Virus record (IMG/VR): IMGVR_UViG_3300031578_000021
Span: 1-64,000 of that record
Source of the DNA: a virus
Strand: one strand, 5' to 3'
DNA length: 64,000 nt
Part shown: positions 1-6,429 of the stretch, in pieces
Layout: each line of letters starts with the position of its first letter
How positions within the stretch are numbered: the stretch's first letter is position 1
Translations under genes and position numbers: made by a program
The notes under the pieces: model-generated
Told to the model about the DNA's origin: nothing
The model's input: only the letters and a program-made list of their open reading frames with translations
The model's database searches: none

Positions 1-18
1 TACAGGAAGTTTGGGATA

Positions 19-64
19 ACCCCTCCATAGCGGGAGCCCTTTTAGGGTGGCCCGCTTTAGGGGT
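19..64 (+). other. Compound RNA hairpin upstream of the first gene
   Basis: Three coaxial helices can be drawn: ACCCCT 19-24 with AGGGGT 59-64, AGCGGG 29-34 with CCCGCT 51-56, and GCCCT 36-40 with AGGGT 44-48. No U-tract follows, so a simple intrinsic terminator is not the obvious reading. It lies about 40 bases before the small gene at 105, so it may be a leader element, or the 3' end of a structured RNA that starts outside the window. Confidence 0.45.
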
Positions 65-104
65 CACTAAGGTCACACAGCATATCCTTTGAAAGGGAAA
101 TATT

Positions 105-272
105 ATGGAAAAGAAGGAAATGGGTTTCATGGCTGCCATGAAGGATTTCTTTGGCTATCGCCCCGGTACGGGCATGAAGGACTTCATGGACGAGATCAAA
201 GCCCTGACTCCGGCCGATAGGGTGGAATTCCGGGGAGGGCTGGAAAAGAACGGCTATATCATCAAGGCGTAA
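105..272 (+). CDS. Small conserved phage protein, 55 aa
   Basis: A 55-residue protein preceded by an AAAGGGAAA ribosome-binding site. A G-M-K-D-F segment precedes an acidic helix with the pattern KALTPADRxEF and a C-terminal GLxxxGY. From memory this resembles small proteins of unknown function found in many proteobacterial phages. No catalytic motif is visible. It is the only gene between the hairpin at 19-64 and the structured RNA starting near 285. Confidence 0.7.
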   Translation: MEKKEMGFMAAMKDFFGYRPGTGMKDFMDEIKALTPADRVEFRGGLEKNGYIIKA

Positions 273-284
273 GCGAAAAAGAAA

Positions 285-634
285 CTTGGGAAATATCCCC
301 CAAGGGCGGGAAGCTAGAAATAGCTGGCCCGCCTAAGGGGCTGTAGGGCGTTAACCTTATAAGATGGTAAATAGCCCAGGAGGTTAAAATGTCATCGTGC
401 TAGGGAAAGCCTAGCGGCCTTTAACCACCATTGGATTTTGGGGGTTTCTTTCTTGGTGGGGCGATGCAATTAAATCCATCTTAGCAATCTCTTAGTAAAT
501 CGAAAGGGAATGAGCGCAACAATGGTTGTACCGTCCTAAGTAGGCTAAGAAAGGCATACATAAGATGGTTGCGTTTCTAGAGCGCATTTTAAAAAAGCAT
601 TATGCGCGCATCATGGGAGGAGTAGCGCCCTCCC
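285..634 (+). ncRNA. Candidate structured non-coding RNA (about 350 nt)
   Basis: There is no convincing ORF between 273 and 696, but many helices. CTTGGG 285-290 pairs with CCCAAG 299-304. GGCGGG 305-310 pairs with CCCGCC 328-333 and encloses AGCTA-GAAA-TAGCT, a stem with a GNRA tetraloop. GGTTAAA 382-388 pairs with TTTAACC 420-426 around GCTAGG/CCTAGC 399-415. CCATCTTA 476-483 pairs with TAAGATGG 561-568, extended by GCAA/TTGC across a bulge, enclosing CTTAG/CTAAG. GCGCAT 582-587 pairs with ATGCGC 602-607. GGGAGG 615-620 with CCTCCC 629-634 could close or terminate the transcript. The class is not recognised; strand is assumed from the neighbouring genes. Confidence 0.6.
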
Positions 635-696
635 CCGCACCACTTTCTTATTTCATTTAGACATTTATCACACTACCATTTAGGGGAGTTTTCACA

Positions 697-912
697 ATGA
701 CAGTAAGCAACCTACCTCCAGGATGCAGTTCCGCAGACGGCGGGATTGACCATGAATACGAAACCGCTCTTGATGAACTTTGCGAGGTTGTTAACGGGGC
801 GCACATTCTTAGGCTTTTGGCTAAGATTGCTCCGGCAATAACCGAGGCTTATTCCCAAGGGTTCAAGGATGGATGGGAAGATGGCAAGCTTACGGTGCTG
901 GAAGGAAGATAA
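697..912 (+). CDS. Hypothetical protein, 71 aa
   Basis: Follows structured RNA 285-634. TAGGGGAG sits 10 bases before the ATG. The C-terminal half has the amphipathic pattern EAYSQGFKDGWEDGK, a GF-x-x-GW arrangement common in short phage proteins that interact with other proteins or RNA, but no family can be named. It is the first gene of a small-ORF run reaching 2061. Confidence 0.65.
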   Translation: MTVSNLPPGCSSADGGIDHEYETALDELCEVVNGAHILRLLAKIAPAITEAYSQGFKDGWEDGKLTVLEGR

Positions 913-922
913 GGAAATTCCA

Positions 923-1204
923 ATGACTACCAAGCGGGAAGTGACAAAGTTCCTCGTATGGCAAGCCTATCATAAGCTTAAGGAAGAAATTGGAGATATC
1001 CCCACTCAAGCCATGGTAGCGGAAAGTCTTGGGCTGAGCCGTGAATGGATTTCCGACATAGCTAAAGACCTTAAGACTTGCAAGTTTCCAAATCGAGGGG
1101 GAATTAATCGAGGAGAAAATGATACAAGGTTCACTAGATATCAACCTCCCGTTGATAAGTTTATTTCCCGTGGGGTTGATAAAGTGATTATTGGGGATAT
1201 GTAA
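923..1204 (+). CDS. Small helix-turn-helix protein, 93 aa
   Basis: The ATG at 923 is preferred because AAGGAAA precedes it; an upstream in-frame ATG at 869 would overlap the previous gene. Residues about 25-45 read as a helix-turn-helix (TQAMVAESLGLSREWIS followed by DIAKDLK), as in sigma-region-4-like or XRE-like DNA-binding modules. The tail is basic and lacks further motifs. Inferred to be a DNA-binding regulator; target unknown. Confidence 0.65.
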   Translation: MTTKREVTKFLVWQAYHKLKEEIGDIPTQAMVAESLGLSREWISDIAKDLKTCKFPNRGGINRGENDTRFTRYQPPVDKFISRGVDKVIIGDM

Positions 1205-1261
1205 TCCCTCCGACCAAAGGGCGGTGCCTAGCGCTCTAGACATTCAATAGGGGAGATTAAA

Positions 1262-1435
1262 ATGTACAACTGGTTTAGAAATACGTATTTCGACCTCCCA
1301 TATGCAATTACGGAATTGCTTATCTCAAATATGGTAGTTGAAAACCTCTCCCATGAAACTGCGTGTCAAATAGCATCAACTCTTCGAACAAGGTTTATAC
1401 AGGAGCAGATAAATGTTGGGGGAGATGGGATTTAG
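1262..1435 (+). CDS. Hypothetical protein, 57 aa
   Basis: An ORF with a GGGGAG site 8 bases before its ATG. The start is aromatic (MYNWFRNTYFD), followed by a helical stretch ending in RTRFIQEQ. No family recognised. Spacing and strand match the surrounding small-gene operon. Confidence 0.55.
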   Translation: MYNWFRNTYFDLPYAITELLISNMVVENLSHETACQIASTLRTRFIQEQINVGGDGI

Positions 1436-1477
1436 GCGGTGCCTCGCAATCCGAAGTTTCACTTAAGGAATAAAACC

Positions 1478-1645
1478 ATGCTTAAAATTTCCATAGAGCC
1501 TACTGAACGGGAAAAGTCCTTAAGAGATATTTATGGCGATCCGAAGGAAGAATGGAAACAGATTGAGCGGGAATTTCTATTACTTCAATTTCGTATGAAG
1601 CAAGAAGAGTTGATATTTAAGGCAAATAAAAATGACTCGGATTGA
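1478..1645 (+). CDS. Hypothetical protein, 55 aa
   Basis: The ATG at 1478 has AAGGAA eight bases upstream; an earlier in-frame GTG at 1439 lacks a site. The protein is highly charged and predicted helical (REKSLRDIYGDPKEEWKQIE). Its end overlaps the next gene by 14 bases, suggesting translational coupling. No function assigned. Confidence 0.6.
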   Translation: MLKISIEPTEREKSLRDIYGDPKEEWKQIEREFLLLQFRMKQEELIFKANKNDSD

Positions 1646-1877
1646 ACTAGAAACTTATATAACCTCTCTTCGCGTCCAAGTAAGACAAACGATGCAAAGG
1701 GAAGCGCAAAGCACGCATAGGCCAATTGCCTTTGGCGTAGTACCAAATACCCACGCGGCGGGTTATATGAATTGCCTAGATACGATTGAAATGCTTCTCC
1801 GAGATAAGTTCAACGAACACGATAAGTTTATGAAAGTCATTCTTGGGGATGGAGTGGAATTGTTGGGTAGATTTTAA
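1632..1877 (+). CDS. Hypothetical protein, 81 aa
   Basis: Starts inside the end of the previous gene. The sequence is mostly helical, with an RxxVRQTMQREAQSTHR stretch and a central HAAGYMNCLDTIEMLL segment. No recognised domain. Confidence 0.6.
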   Translation: MTRIELETYITSLRVQVRQTMQREAQSTHRPIAFGVVPNTHAAGYMNCLDTIEMLLRDKFNEHDKFMKVILGDGVELLGRF

Positions 1878-1878
1878 G

Positions 1879-2061
1879 ATGGCTAAAGTAAAATCCCTTT
1901 GGGAAGATAAATATAATGCCGTGGCGGACCATTACCATTCCGCTTTGGCGGATGGACTTTCCAAAGACACCGCCCTTAGCCACGCCGAGAATGAACTTAA
2001 AGCCCTTGGCTTCTATGGGGAACGGTTGAAGGATGAACTTGAAATCCTAGCGGAAGACTAA
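1879..2061 (+). CDS. Hypothetical helical protein, 60 aa
   Basis: The ATG at 1879 directly follows the previous stop. A short protein with the alternating pattern ADHYHSALADGLSKDTALSHAE, resembling small helical proteins with repeated acidic and alanine residues. Its stop codon lies inside the first strand of the 17-bp closing helix of the giant RNA (2059-2075). Confidence 0.6.
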   Translation: MAKVKSLWEDKYNAVADHYHSALADGLSKDTALSHAENELKALGFYGERLKDELEILAED

Positions 2062-2964
2062 TCTTAACCATGCAGCGGCGTTGAAAATCGCGGAAACGCC
2101 CGAAGCCGATGCAAAGTCACGCTGCAACGTGGTGAAGCGGATAGGCCCTTGCAGGGGAGCTGGAGTAGCGACCAGCCTGCATGGTTAAGATTAGAACTTT
2201 GTTCTTTCTCATTGTAAGAATAGCGCTGCGTCCCTATACGCGATTAGGGATTTCCGCCATGGATATGGACGGTTGATAAGTTAGCAGCCATCGTCCTAAT
2301 GAATTCAACCAGCGCTAACGTTATTTGACATTTGTAAATTATGGTATGGAGTAGTTGGCCCAGCCGCTTGCATACGGGGCTGCAGCCTTGAGATACCCTT
2401 AAGGCTAAAGTGAAAGATGCAAGCCCATACCTTGGTGCGGCAGTACGGAAGGACGTACGGGCCAGCGGAACGCTCCCATGGAGCAAGGCGAATTGGGAAG
2501 TCGGTATCAAGTCCGGCCCGCACCAACCTATTCCCGTTCCCCTTGTCGTCACATGATGGCGCATTAGGATCGAAGTGCAGAAGCCTGTAGCCTCGAACGC
2601 AATCAAGCTATTAGGTGAGAGAACAGGCAACCTTGGCGAAATCGGCCCTTACCACGCCCACCATAGGGCCTATGTGGAAGGGATGCCCCGAGTCGATTGG
2701 CAACGCGAGGTTCAAAGTCCCAAGGCATAGGGACAAGTTAGGCTGGCGACCTAACCTGCACTTCTTAGTTTTTTAGGAAAGGACTGGAACGTCGATCGGA
2801 GGCGTTGACTTTAATACCAAGTGTATCCGATACGCACTTTGGGTTGGTCGGTGGGTTAAACCATTCCCAGCTTTCCTAATTGACGGAACACTGGCCCGGT
2901 GGCTCGGAAAAGGTCAAGGGCTCATGCGTCAATAAAAGGCGCAGTAGTAGACCCCGAGTCCGTC
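2059..2964 (+). ncRNA. Candidate giant ornate non-coding RNA (about 900 nt)
   Basis: No credible ORF occupies this stretch, yet it is full of helices. A perfect 17-bp stem joins 2059-2075 to 2177-2193 around an internal CACG/CGTG hairpin at 2118-2131. Hairpins follow at 2193-2205, 2231-2250 and 2254-2272, with GTTAGC/GCTAAC at 2280/2314. A nested arm stacks GGTATGG 2343, GCTTGCAT 2366 and AGCCTT 2384 against AAGGCT 2401, ATGCAAGC 2417 and CCATACC 2425. TTGGTGCGG 2432-2440 pairs with CCGCACCAA 2518-2526 enclosing GTACG/CGTAC and AGCG/CGCT. Later helices are 2717-2734, 2737-2755, 2773-2781 with 2871-2879, and GACGGA 2882 with TCCGTC 2959. Size, phage context and complexity resemble GOLLD- or ROOL-type giant RNAs (inference); the class itself is unassigned. 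Confidence 0.75.
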
Positions 2965-2983
2965 TAACTTTTGGAGATTTATC

Positions 2984-3256
2984 ATGAAAACCCTAACCAT
3001 CTTAACTTTTGCCCTTCTTCTATCCTCTTGTTCTGGTGATCCAGCCAAGGAACTATGTCTCCGTCAAACTGGAGAATATAACCTTTCCTGTTGGTCCGAA
3101 CAATCGAAGGAGCCTTTTTGGGCTGCAGTCGCCCGAGTTGGAAGGGAAAAGGAAAGACTAGATTATCTTAGGAAGAATGCAAGAAGCCCTTCTAACTATT
3201 CCTTCACCTGTATGACTGAAAGTGGAACGGATTTCATTACGACGAGTTGTTACTAA
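2984..3256 (+). CDS. Small lipoprotein, 90 aa
   Basis: An N-terminal signal with a lipobox: MKTLTILTFALLLSSC, cleavage expected before Cys16. The mature part is short, with several cysteines (CLRQTGEYNLSC, FTCM, SC at the end) that may form disulfides in the periplasm. TTGGAG precedes the ATG by 6 bases. Membrane-anchored phage lipoproteins can serve in superinfection exclusion or lysis; which applies here is not visible. It follows the giant RNA by 20 bases. Confidence 0.7.
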   Translation: MKTLTILTFALLLSSCSGDPAKELCLRQTGEYNLSCWSEQSKEPFWAAVARVGREKERLDYLRKNARSPSNYSFTCMTESGTDFITTSCY

Positions 3257-3287
3257 CCCTTCAACCTTACTTTAGGGGAGCCCTAAA

Positions 3288-3674
3288 ATGTTCAACCAAA
3301 CCAAAGTTCACGGAGAAGTTACGCTTCAATCTCTTTTGGAAAAGATGGAAGAGACCTTTTCTAACAAACCGTATGGGAAGGATGATCCTCTACCAACCAT
3401 TACGCTCTTTACATCCAGTGAGAGGTTTGGGGTAGAGGTTTATTCTTTTACCCCAGAAACATACATTAAAATGTCCCATACCAATGTAGGACTTTTTATC
3501 TATGACCTGTTAATACACTCTCTTCATGACAGCCTTGTGGGTTATTACAAAGGGTCCAGCCGTTCACTTCAAGATATGGGAATAATCCCAAACACCTACA
3601 ACGGACGGAAAACCTTTTTTACCCTCTATGATGCGGTCAACTGGATCAAGCAGTCTGAGGGAAAGGAAGATTAG
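3288..3674 (+). CDS. Hypothetical protein, 128 aa
   Basis: Strong AGGGGAG site upstream. A soluble mixed alpha/beta sequence with segments such as PTITLFTSSERFGVEVY and GLFIYDLLIHSLHDSL. No family recognised. Its TAG stop abuts the first helix (GCCAGC 3674-3679) of the ribozyme-bearing RNA region. Confidence 0.6.
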   Translation: MFNQTKVHGEVTLQSLLEKMEETFSNKPYGKDDPLPTITLFTSSERFGVEVYSFTPETYIKMSHTNVGLFIYDLLIHSLHDSLVGYYKGSSRSLQDMGIIPNTYNGRKTFFTLYDAVNWIKQSEGKED

Positions 3675-4000
3675 CCAGCATATTCTATATTCATCCCCCA
3701 ACTCTGCTGGCTATGGTTGGGGCGTCTTATCGGAGCGAGATTATATTAGGCCAGTCTATCCGATACCCTGGGCTGGCCACGTTCGGGAAATACCTCTGAT
3801 GAGCCCTTATCAAGGAAAGGGCGAAACCGCCTAGCGGTCAGGTAGGGCCTTGGAAGTGGGTTTGGTCCATTACCGAAGGGTATGTTTTGAGGTTAGGTTA
3901 GCTACCTTAATCAGATATACTCAGGCAAACCGGGATGCATAACGGGGCAAAACTTCCTCGATTTTTATATTAGTTATATCATTTGCTTAAACCTTATCGG
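3672..4000 (+). ncRNA. Structured RNA region containing a hammerhead ribozyme
   Basis: A gene-free 330-base region. Upstream of the ribozyme, GCCAGC 3674-3679 pairs with GCTGGC 3706-3711 while CCCCAAC 3696-3702 pairs with GTTGGGG 3716-3722, an H-type pseudoknot arrangement. TATCGG 3728-3733 pairs with CCGATA 3760-3765 and GGCCAG 3749-3754 with CTGGCC 3773-3778, again interleaved. Downstream of the cleavage site there is a GGGCC/GGTCC stem, a TACC-GAAG-GGTA hairpin near 3872, and CTACCT 3902-3907, which could pair with AGGTAG 3840-3845 once the ribozyme has cut. Boundaries are approximate. Confidence 0.6.
3791..3844 (+). ncRNA. Hammerhead ribozyme (type I)
   Basis: All conserved core elements are present. 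Stem I is TACCT 3791-3795 with AGGTA 3840-3844. The core CTGATGA is 3796-3802. Stem II is GCCCTT 3803-3808 with AAGGGC 3817-3822 closing an 8-base loop. GAA is 3823-3825. Stem III is ACCGC 3826-3830 with GCGGT 3834-3838 around a CTA triloop. The expected cleavage is after C3839 (position C17). Stem I is the open helix, and GGCC 3775-3778 with GGCC 3846-3849 could extend it across an internal loop. A cut would release a 5' end 169 bases before the gene at 4009. Confidence 0.93.
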
Positions 4001-4008
4001 AGATAATC

Positions 4009-4551
4009 ATGACCACAAAGCTCACAATCACCGAGGCCCTTGCCGAACTCAAGACCATTTCCAAGCGTATCAATAAAAAGAAAGAATTTATCCTCACCTA
4101 CCTCCTCCGCCAGGACGCTTTCAAAGACCCCCTTGAGAAGGATGGGGGCTCCGTATCTGCAATCGCGGCGGAAACCCAATCCATTCGGGATCTGGAGTCC
4201 CGCGCCATTGGTATCCGCATGGCGATCACCAACGCCAACCTGCAAACCCAAGTGACTGTTGGGGATGTTCCGAATTCCATTGCGGAGTGGCTCATTTGGC
4301 GCCGTGATATCGCCCCCGGTCGGCAGGAATTCAACAAAACCCTCCGTGATCGTATCGCCCGCACAAGGCAAGAGGCGACGAAGAAGGGCCTCTCTGTTGG
4401 GGCGGTTGGTGAAATCACCAAGCCGGATGATGTTATCGTTAACTTGAATGAAAAGACCCTCGCTGCCGAAGCGGAGAAGCTTGAACAGCTTCTTGGGGAC
4501 TTGGATGGGCAACTGTCGCTGAAGAATGCGACGACGTTTGTGGAGGTTTAG
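4009..4551 (+). CDS. Conserved phage protein with coiled-coil ends, 180 aa
   Basis: ATCGGAGA lies 6 bases upstream of the ATG. An N-terminal helix (ITEALAELKTISKRINKKKEF) is followed by a basic and acidic pattern, a TVGDVPNSIAEWLIWRRDIAPG centre, and a helical C-terminus (KTLAAEAEKLEQLLGDLDGQL). From memory it resembles phage proteins of unknown function with the same layout, possibly related to the DIP1984 group. It is the gene immediately downstream of the hammerhead, so its mRNA 5' end may be generated by self-cleavage. Confidence 0.65.
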   Translation: MTTKLTITEALAELKTISKRINKKKEFILTYLLRQDAFKDPLEKDGGSVSAIAAETQSIRDLESRAIGIRMAITNANLQTQVTVGDVPNSIAEWLIWRRDIAPGRQEFNKTLRDRIARTRQEATKKGLSVGAVGEITKPDDVIVNLNEKTLAAEAEKLEQLLGDLDGQLSLKNATTFVEV

Positions 4552-4553
4552 TC

Positions 4554-4808
4554 GTGCCTCAAAAAGATCGTACTGTAATGAACGAATGCTGGTCCTGCCA
4601 GCATAAACGAGAGGTTCCTGGAAATTATCATATCAGATGTGTAAAGCCGGACCCTGATATGAAAGGTAACGAACACGGCATTAGAAAGGGCTGGTTCATG
4701 TATCCGTTTCTTTTCGATCCAACATGGAAAGAAAAGCTTTGTAACAACTATCAGAAGATCGAAGATGCGAACAGTGCAGTTAGTGGCTCAGTAAGCGGCG
4801 CGGTGTAA
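4554..4808 (+). CDS. Small zinc-finger-like protein, 84 aa
   Basis: GTG start at 4554, chosen because GGAGG (4542-4546) is correctly spaced; an in-frame ATG at 4578 has no site. The motif CWSCQHKREVPGNYHIRC with a later CNNY gives four cysteines suited to binding one metal. The CxxC...VPGxxHIxC pattern occurs in short phage proteins of unknown role. A low-complexity SGSVSGAV tail ends the protein. Confidence 0.65.
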   Translation: MPQKDRTVMNECWSCQHKREVPGNYHIRCVKPDPDMKGNEHGIRKGWFMYPFLFDPTWKEKLCNNYQKIEDANSAVSGSVSGAV

Positions 4809-5237
4809 GGCCCGATCACACGGCAGGCCAGTAGGTATAACTGAAAACTTGTCAAGGGCATTGTAAGTCGTCCAGTTAGTAGTCCAGTCAGTCACGACGA
4901 GTAGCATCAAATTGATTTGCCTTCTTAGCGAAGTGGGAAAATGTTAAGACCAATGGTAGCTCATTTGGATAGAGCAACGGACTTCTAATCCGTGTGTAGC
5001 GGGTTCAACTCCCGTCCACAACAGCCAATTCTTAAAAGCTTAGGGCTGGCAACCCACCAAAAAGGTTAGAAGGTCAGCTATTCAAAGACGAGGAGCTCAG
5101 GTCTGAAAGTTAGACAAAATCCGTCGGTTATCTGGTTCTTGCAGAGATGTAAGAAATGCTTGCTTAACGAAGTATTCCCAGGATGATGGCTGCTAAGTAG
5201 GGCGTTATTATATAATGTTTGGTAGGGGTATTCTACA
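4809..5237 (+). ncRNA. Structured gene-free region around a tRNA-like element
   Basis: No gene is seen in these 429 bases. Local helices include GTCGT 4867-4871 with ACGAC 4894-4898, CTTC/GAAG 4921-4933, GACG 5087-5090 with CGTC 5122-5125 enclosing GTCT/AGAC 5101-5115, and TTCTT 5136-5140 with AAGAA 5151-5155. A tRNA-Arg-like fold sits in the middle, clamped by TTAAGA 4944-4949 and TCTTAA 5030-5035. It may be a third structured RNA with an embedded tRNA-like domain; this is weaker than the case for 2059-2964. Confidence 0.4.
4944..5035 (+). tRNA. tRNA-Arg(UCU)-like element with disrupted acceptor stem
   Basis: The D arm (GCTC-ATTTGGAT-A-GAGC), the anticodon arm (ACGGA-CTTCTAA-TCCGT, anticodon TCT at 4984-4986) and the T arm (GCGGG-TTCAACT-CCCGT) are all good. 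The acceptor is not: 3' CCACAAC 5016-5022 faces CCAATGG 4950-4956, which pairs only at TGG/CCA. The missing GTT is found at 4943-4945, separated by 7 bases. GCCA follows rather than a clean discriminator plus CCA. An outer TTAAGA/TCTTAA helix closes the whole. It is either a decayed tRNA or a tRNA mimic. Confidence 0.6.
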
Positions 5238-5504
5238 ATGCACCAAAACGATATTGATAAAGAAGTATTAGCAAAAATGCGAAAACATTTTGGAATACCG
5301 GATGCAACTTCAAATGAGGATGTTTTAAAAGTCACTAAGGATACACTTATATTTGCTCAAGTTAGATTACAGCTTGCCTTTCGGCATCTCTTCTACGACG
5401 CCCTTAAACCACTTATCTTAAGTGCTAGGTTTCTTGAACATTTCTTTTATGCAATTCTTATAATGATTTGTTTAGTTCTTATCTATGAACGTTTCGGCGC
5501 ATAG
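5238..5504 (+). CDS. Small membrane protein, 88 aa
   Basis: A charged, helical N-terminal half ([19 protein letters not shown]) precedes one C-terminal membrane segment, about residues 66-84 ([19 protein letters not shown]). A TATAAT-like box at 5211-5216 lies just upstream without a convincing -35. Its last codons and stop overlap the first 10 bases of tRNA-Pro, so tRNA processing would cut this mRNA at its stop codon. Function unknown. Confidence 0.6.
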   Translation: MHQNDIDKEVLAKMRKHFGIPDATSNEDVLKVTKDTLIFAQVRLQLAFRHLFYDALKPLILSARFLEHFFYAILIMICLVLIYERFGA

Positions 5505-5571
5505 CGCAGCCTGGTAGCGCGTCGCGTTTGGGACGCGAAGGTCGCAGGTTCAAATCCTGCTGCGCCGACCA
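5495..5571 (+). tRNA. tRNA-Pro(UGG)
   Basis: Complete cloverleaf: acceptor CGGCGCA with TGCGCCG, D stem GCGC/GCGC, anticodon arm TCGCG-TTTGGGA-CGCGA with anticodon TGG, T arm GCAGG-TTCAAAT-CCTGC, discriminator A and encoded CCA at 5569-5571. The 5' end lies inside the 3' end of the upstream coding sequence. Confidence 0.95.
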
Positions 5572-5587
5572 AACTTAGGGGAAGATT

Positions 5588-5755
5588 ATGGAAAAGACAA
5601 GACGAGAAATTATCCTTGACACAATCAAAGAACTAGTCCCCGACCCTCTTTACTACGACCCTAAAATAGAAGAAGCACTATACAACAATGAAATATCTAT
5701 CGAGGATATGGTCATTGCCTTTAGACATGCTCTTAAAGAAGGTACGGGAAGCTGA
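5588..5755 (+). CDS. Hypothetical protein, 55 aa
   Basis: A short acidic ORF with AGGGGAAG before the ATG. The sequence contains the helical pieces REIILDTIKELVPD and DMVIAFRHALKEG. No family recognised. It sits between tRNA-Pro and the pyrimidine-dimer glycosylase-like gene. Confidence 0.55.
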   Translation: MEKTRREIILDTIKELVPDPLYYDPKIEEALYNNEISIEDMVIAFRHALKEGTGS

Positions 5756-5769
5756 TAGGAGTAATCGCT

Positions 5770-6183
5770 ATGCAAACCTTCCTCCCCTACCCCAGCTTCA
5801 GCCAAACCGCTAAATGCCTAGACTATCGGAGATTGGGAAAGCAACGCATCGAGGCAAAGCAAATTCTTCAGACCCTTCTCGGCGAGTCGGATGGATGGAA
5901 GAACCATCCTGCAGTTAAGATGTGGCGAGGCTATAGTTCTGCCCTAGCCCGATATGGTTTCGACATTTGCGTTGAGTGGGTAGCCCGAGGCTATAAGGAT
6001 AACCAACGAAATTGGTTCTTTGAGAAGATGTTTTATCCGGGCGTTGAAAATCCTCCTTGGTTAGGAGATCCCGTCTTTCACGCATCGCATCGTTCCAACC
6101 TTCTCCGGAAAGCCCCTGAATGGTATGGGCAATTTGGATGGACAGAGCCAAACGATCTTTCTTATATTTGGCCAGTAATTTAA
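5770..6183 (+). CDS. Pyrimidine dimer glycosylase-like (MSMEG_6728-type) protein, 137 aa
   Basis: The start MQTFLPYPSFSQTAKCLDYRRLGKQ is the hallmark of the family often annotated as MSMEG_6728 or pyrimidine dimer DNA glycosylase/endonuclease V-like. Further family features are RIEAKQIL, HPAVKMWRGY and a C-terminal PVFHASHRSNLLRKAPEWY. Members are thought to act on damaged DNA or share the T4 endonuclease V fold; activity is not proven for most. Length is typical. GATAGGAG precedes the start. Confidence 0.85.
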   Translation: MQTFLPYPSFSQTAKCLDYRRLGKQRIEAKQILQTLLGESDGWKNHPAVKMWRGYSSALARYGFDICVEWVARGYKDNQRNWFFEKMFYPGVENPPWLGDPVFHASHRSNLLRKAPEWYGQFGWTEPNDLSYIWPVI

Positions 6184-6211
6184 TTTAGAAATTTTTTATG
6201 GAGTATCATAT

Positions 6212-6406
6212 ATGACAATCCAAGAATTGATTCTCGAGCTTTGCAAAAATGAAAATCTACAAAAAACAGTATACATCCAAACTCCAAACGGTATTGTATC
6301 ACAGTTAAAAAAAATAGAAGAAATTCTTATACAAGATATTAATGACTCTTTTTCTGGGGCTTTAATGCTAACAGGAGAATCTATTAGAACCTTTAAAGAA
6401 CTTTAA
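6212..6406 (+). CDS. Hypothetical protein, 64 aa
   Basis: An AT-rich ORF with TATGGAG upstream. The opening MTIQELILELCKNENLQK is helical and followed by beta-rich residues, a layout seen in small phage proteins of unknown function. No motif seen. Confidence 0.55.
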   Translation: MTIQELILELCKNENLQKTVYIQTPNGIVSQLKKIEEILIQDINDSFSGALMLTGESIRTFKEL

Positions 6407-6429
6407 GCTCTACATTAGGTAAGACGAAA

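Noticed and set aside
2325-2349. TTGACA with TATGGA in the giant RNA
   Set aside because: Spacer of 14 bases and the bases are used in RNA stems; promoter function is not supported.
2244-2630. A 128-residue ORF on the minus strand across the giant RNA
   Set aside because: It lies against the direction of all nearby genes, lacks a ribosome-binding site and its sequence is low in helix or family signal; the underlying DNA is explained by RNA helices.
5188-5216. A TATAAT box upstream of the 5238 gene
   Set aside because: No reasonable -35 hexamer at 16-18 bases; kept only as a weak note in the gene entry.
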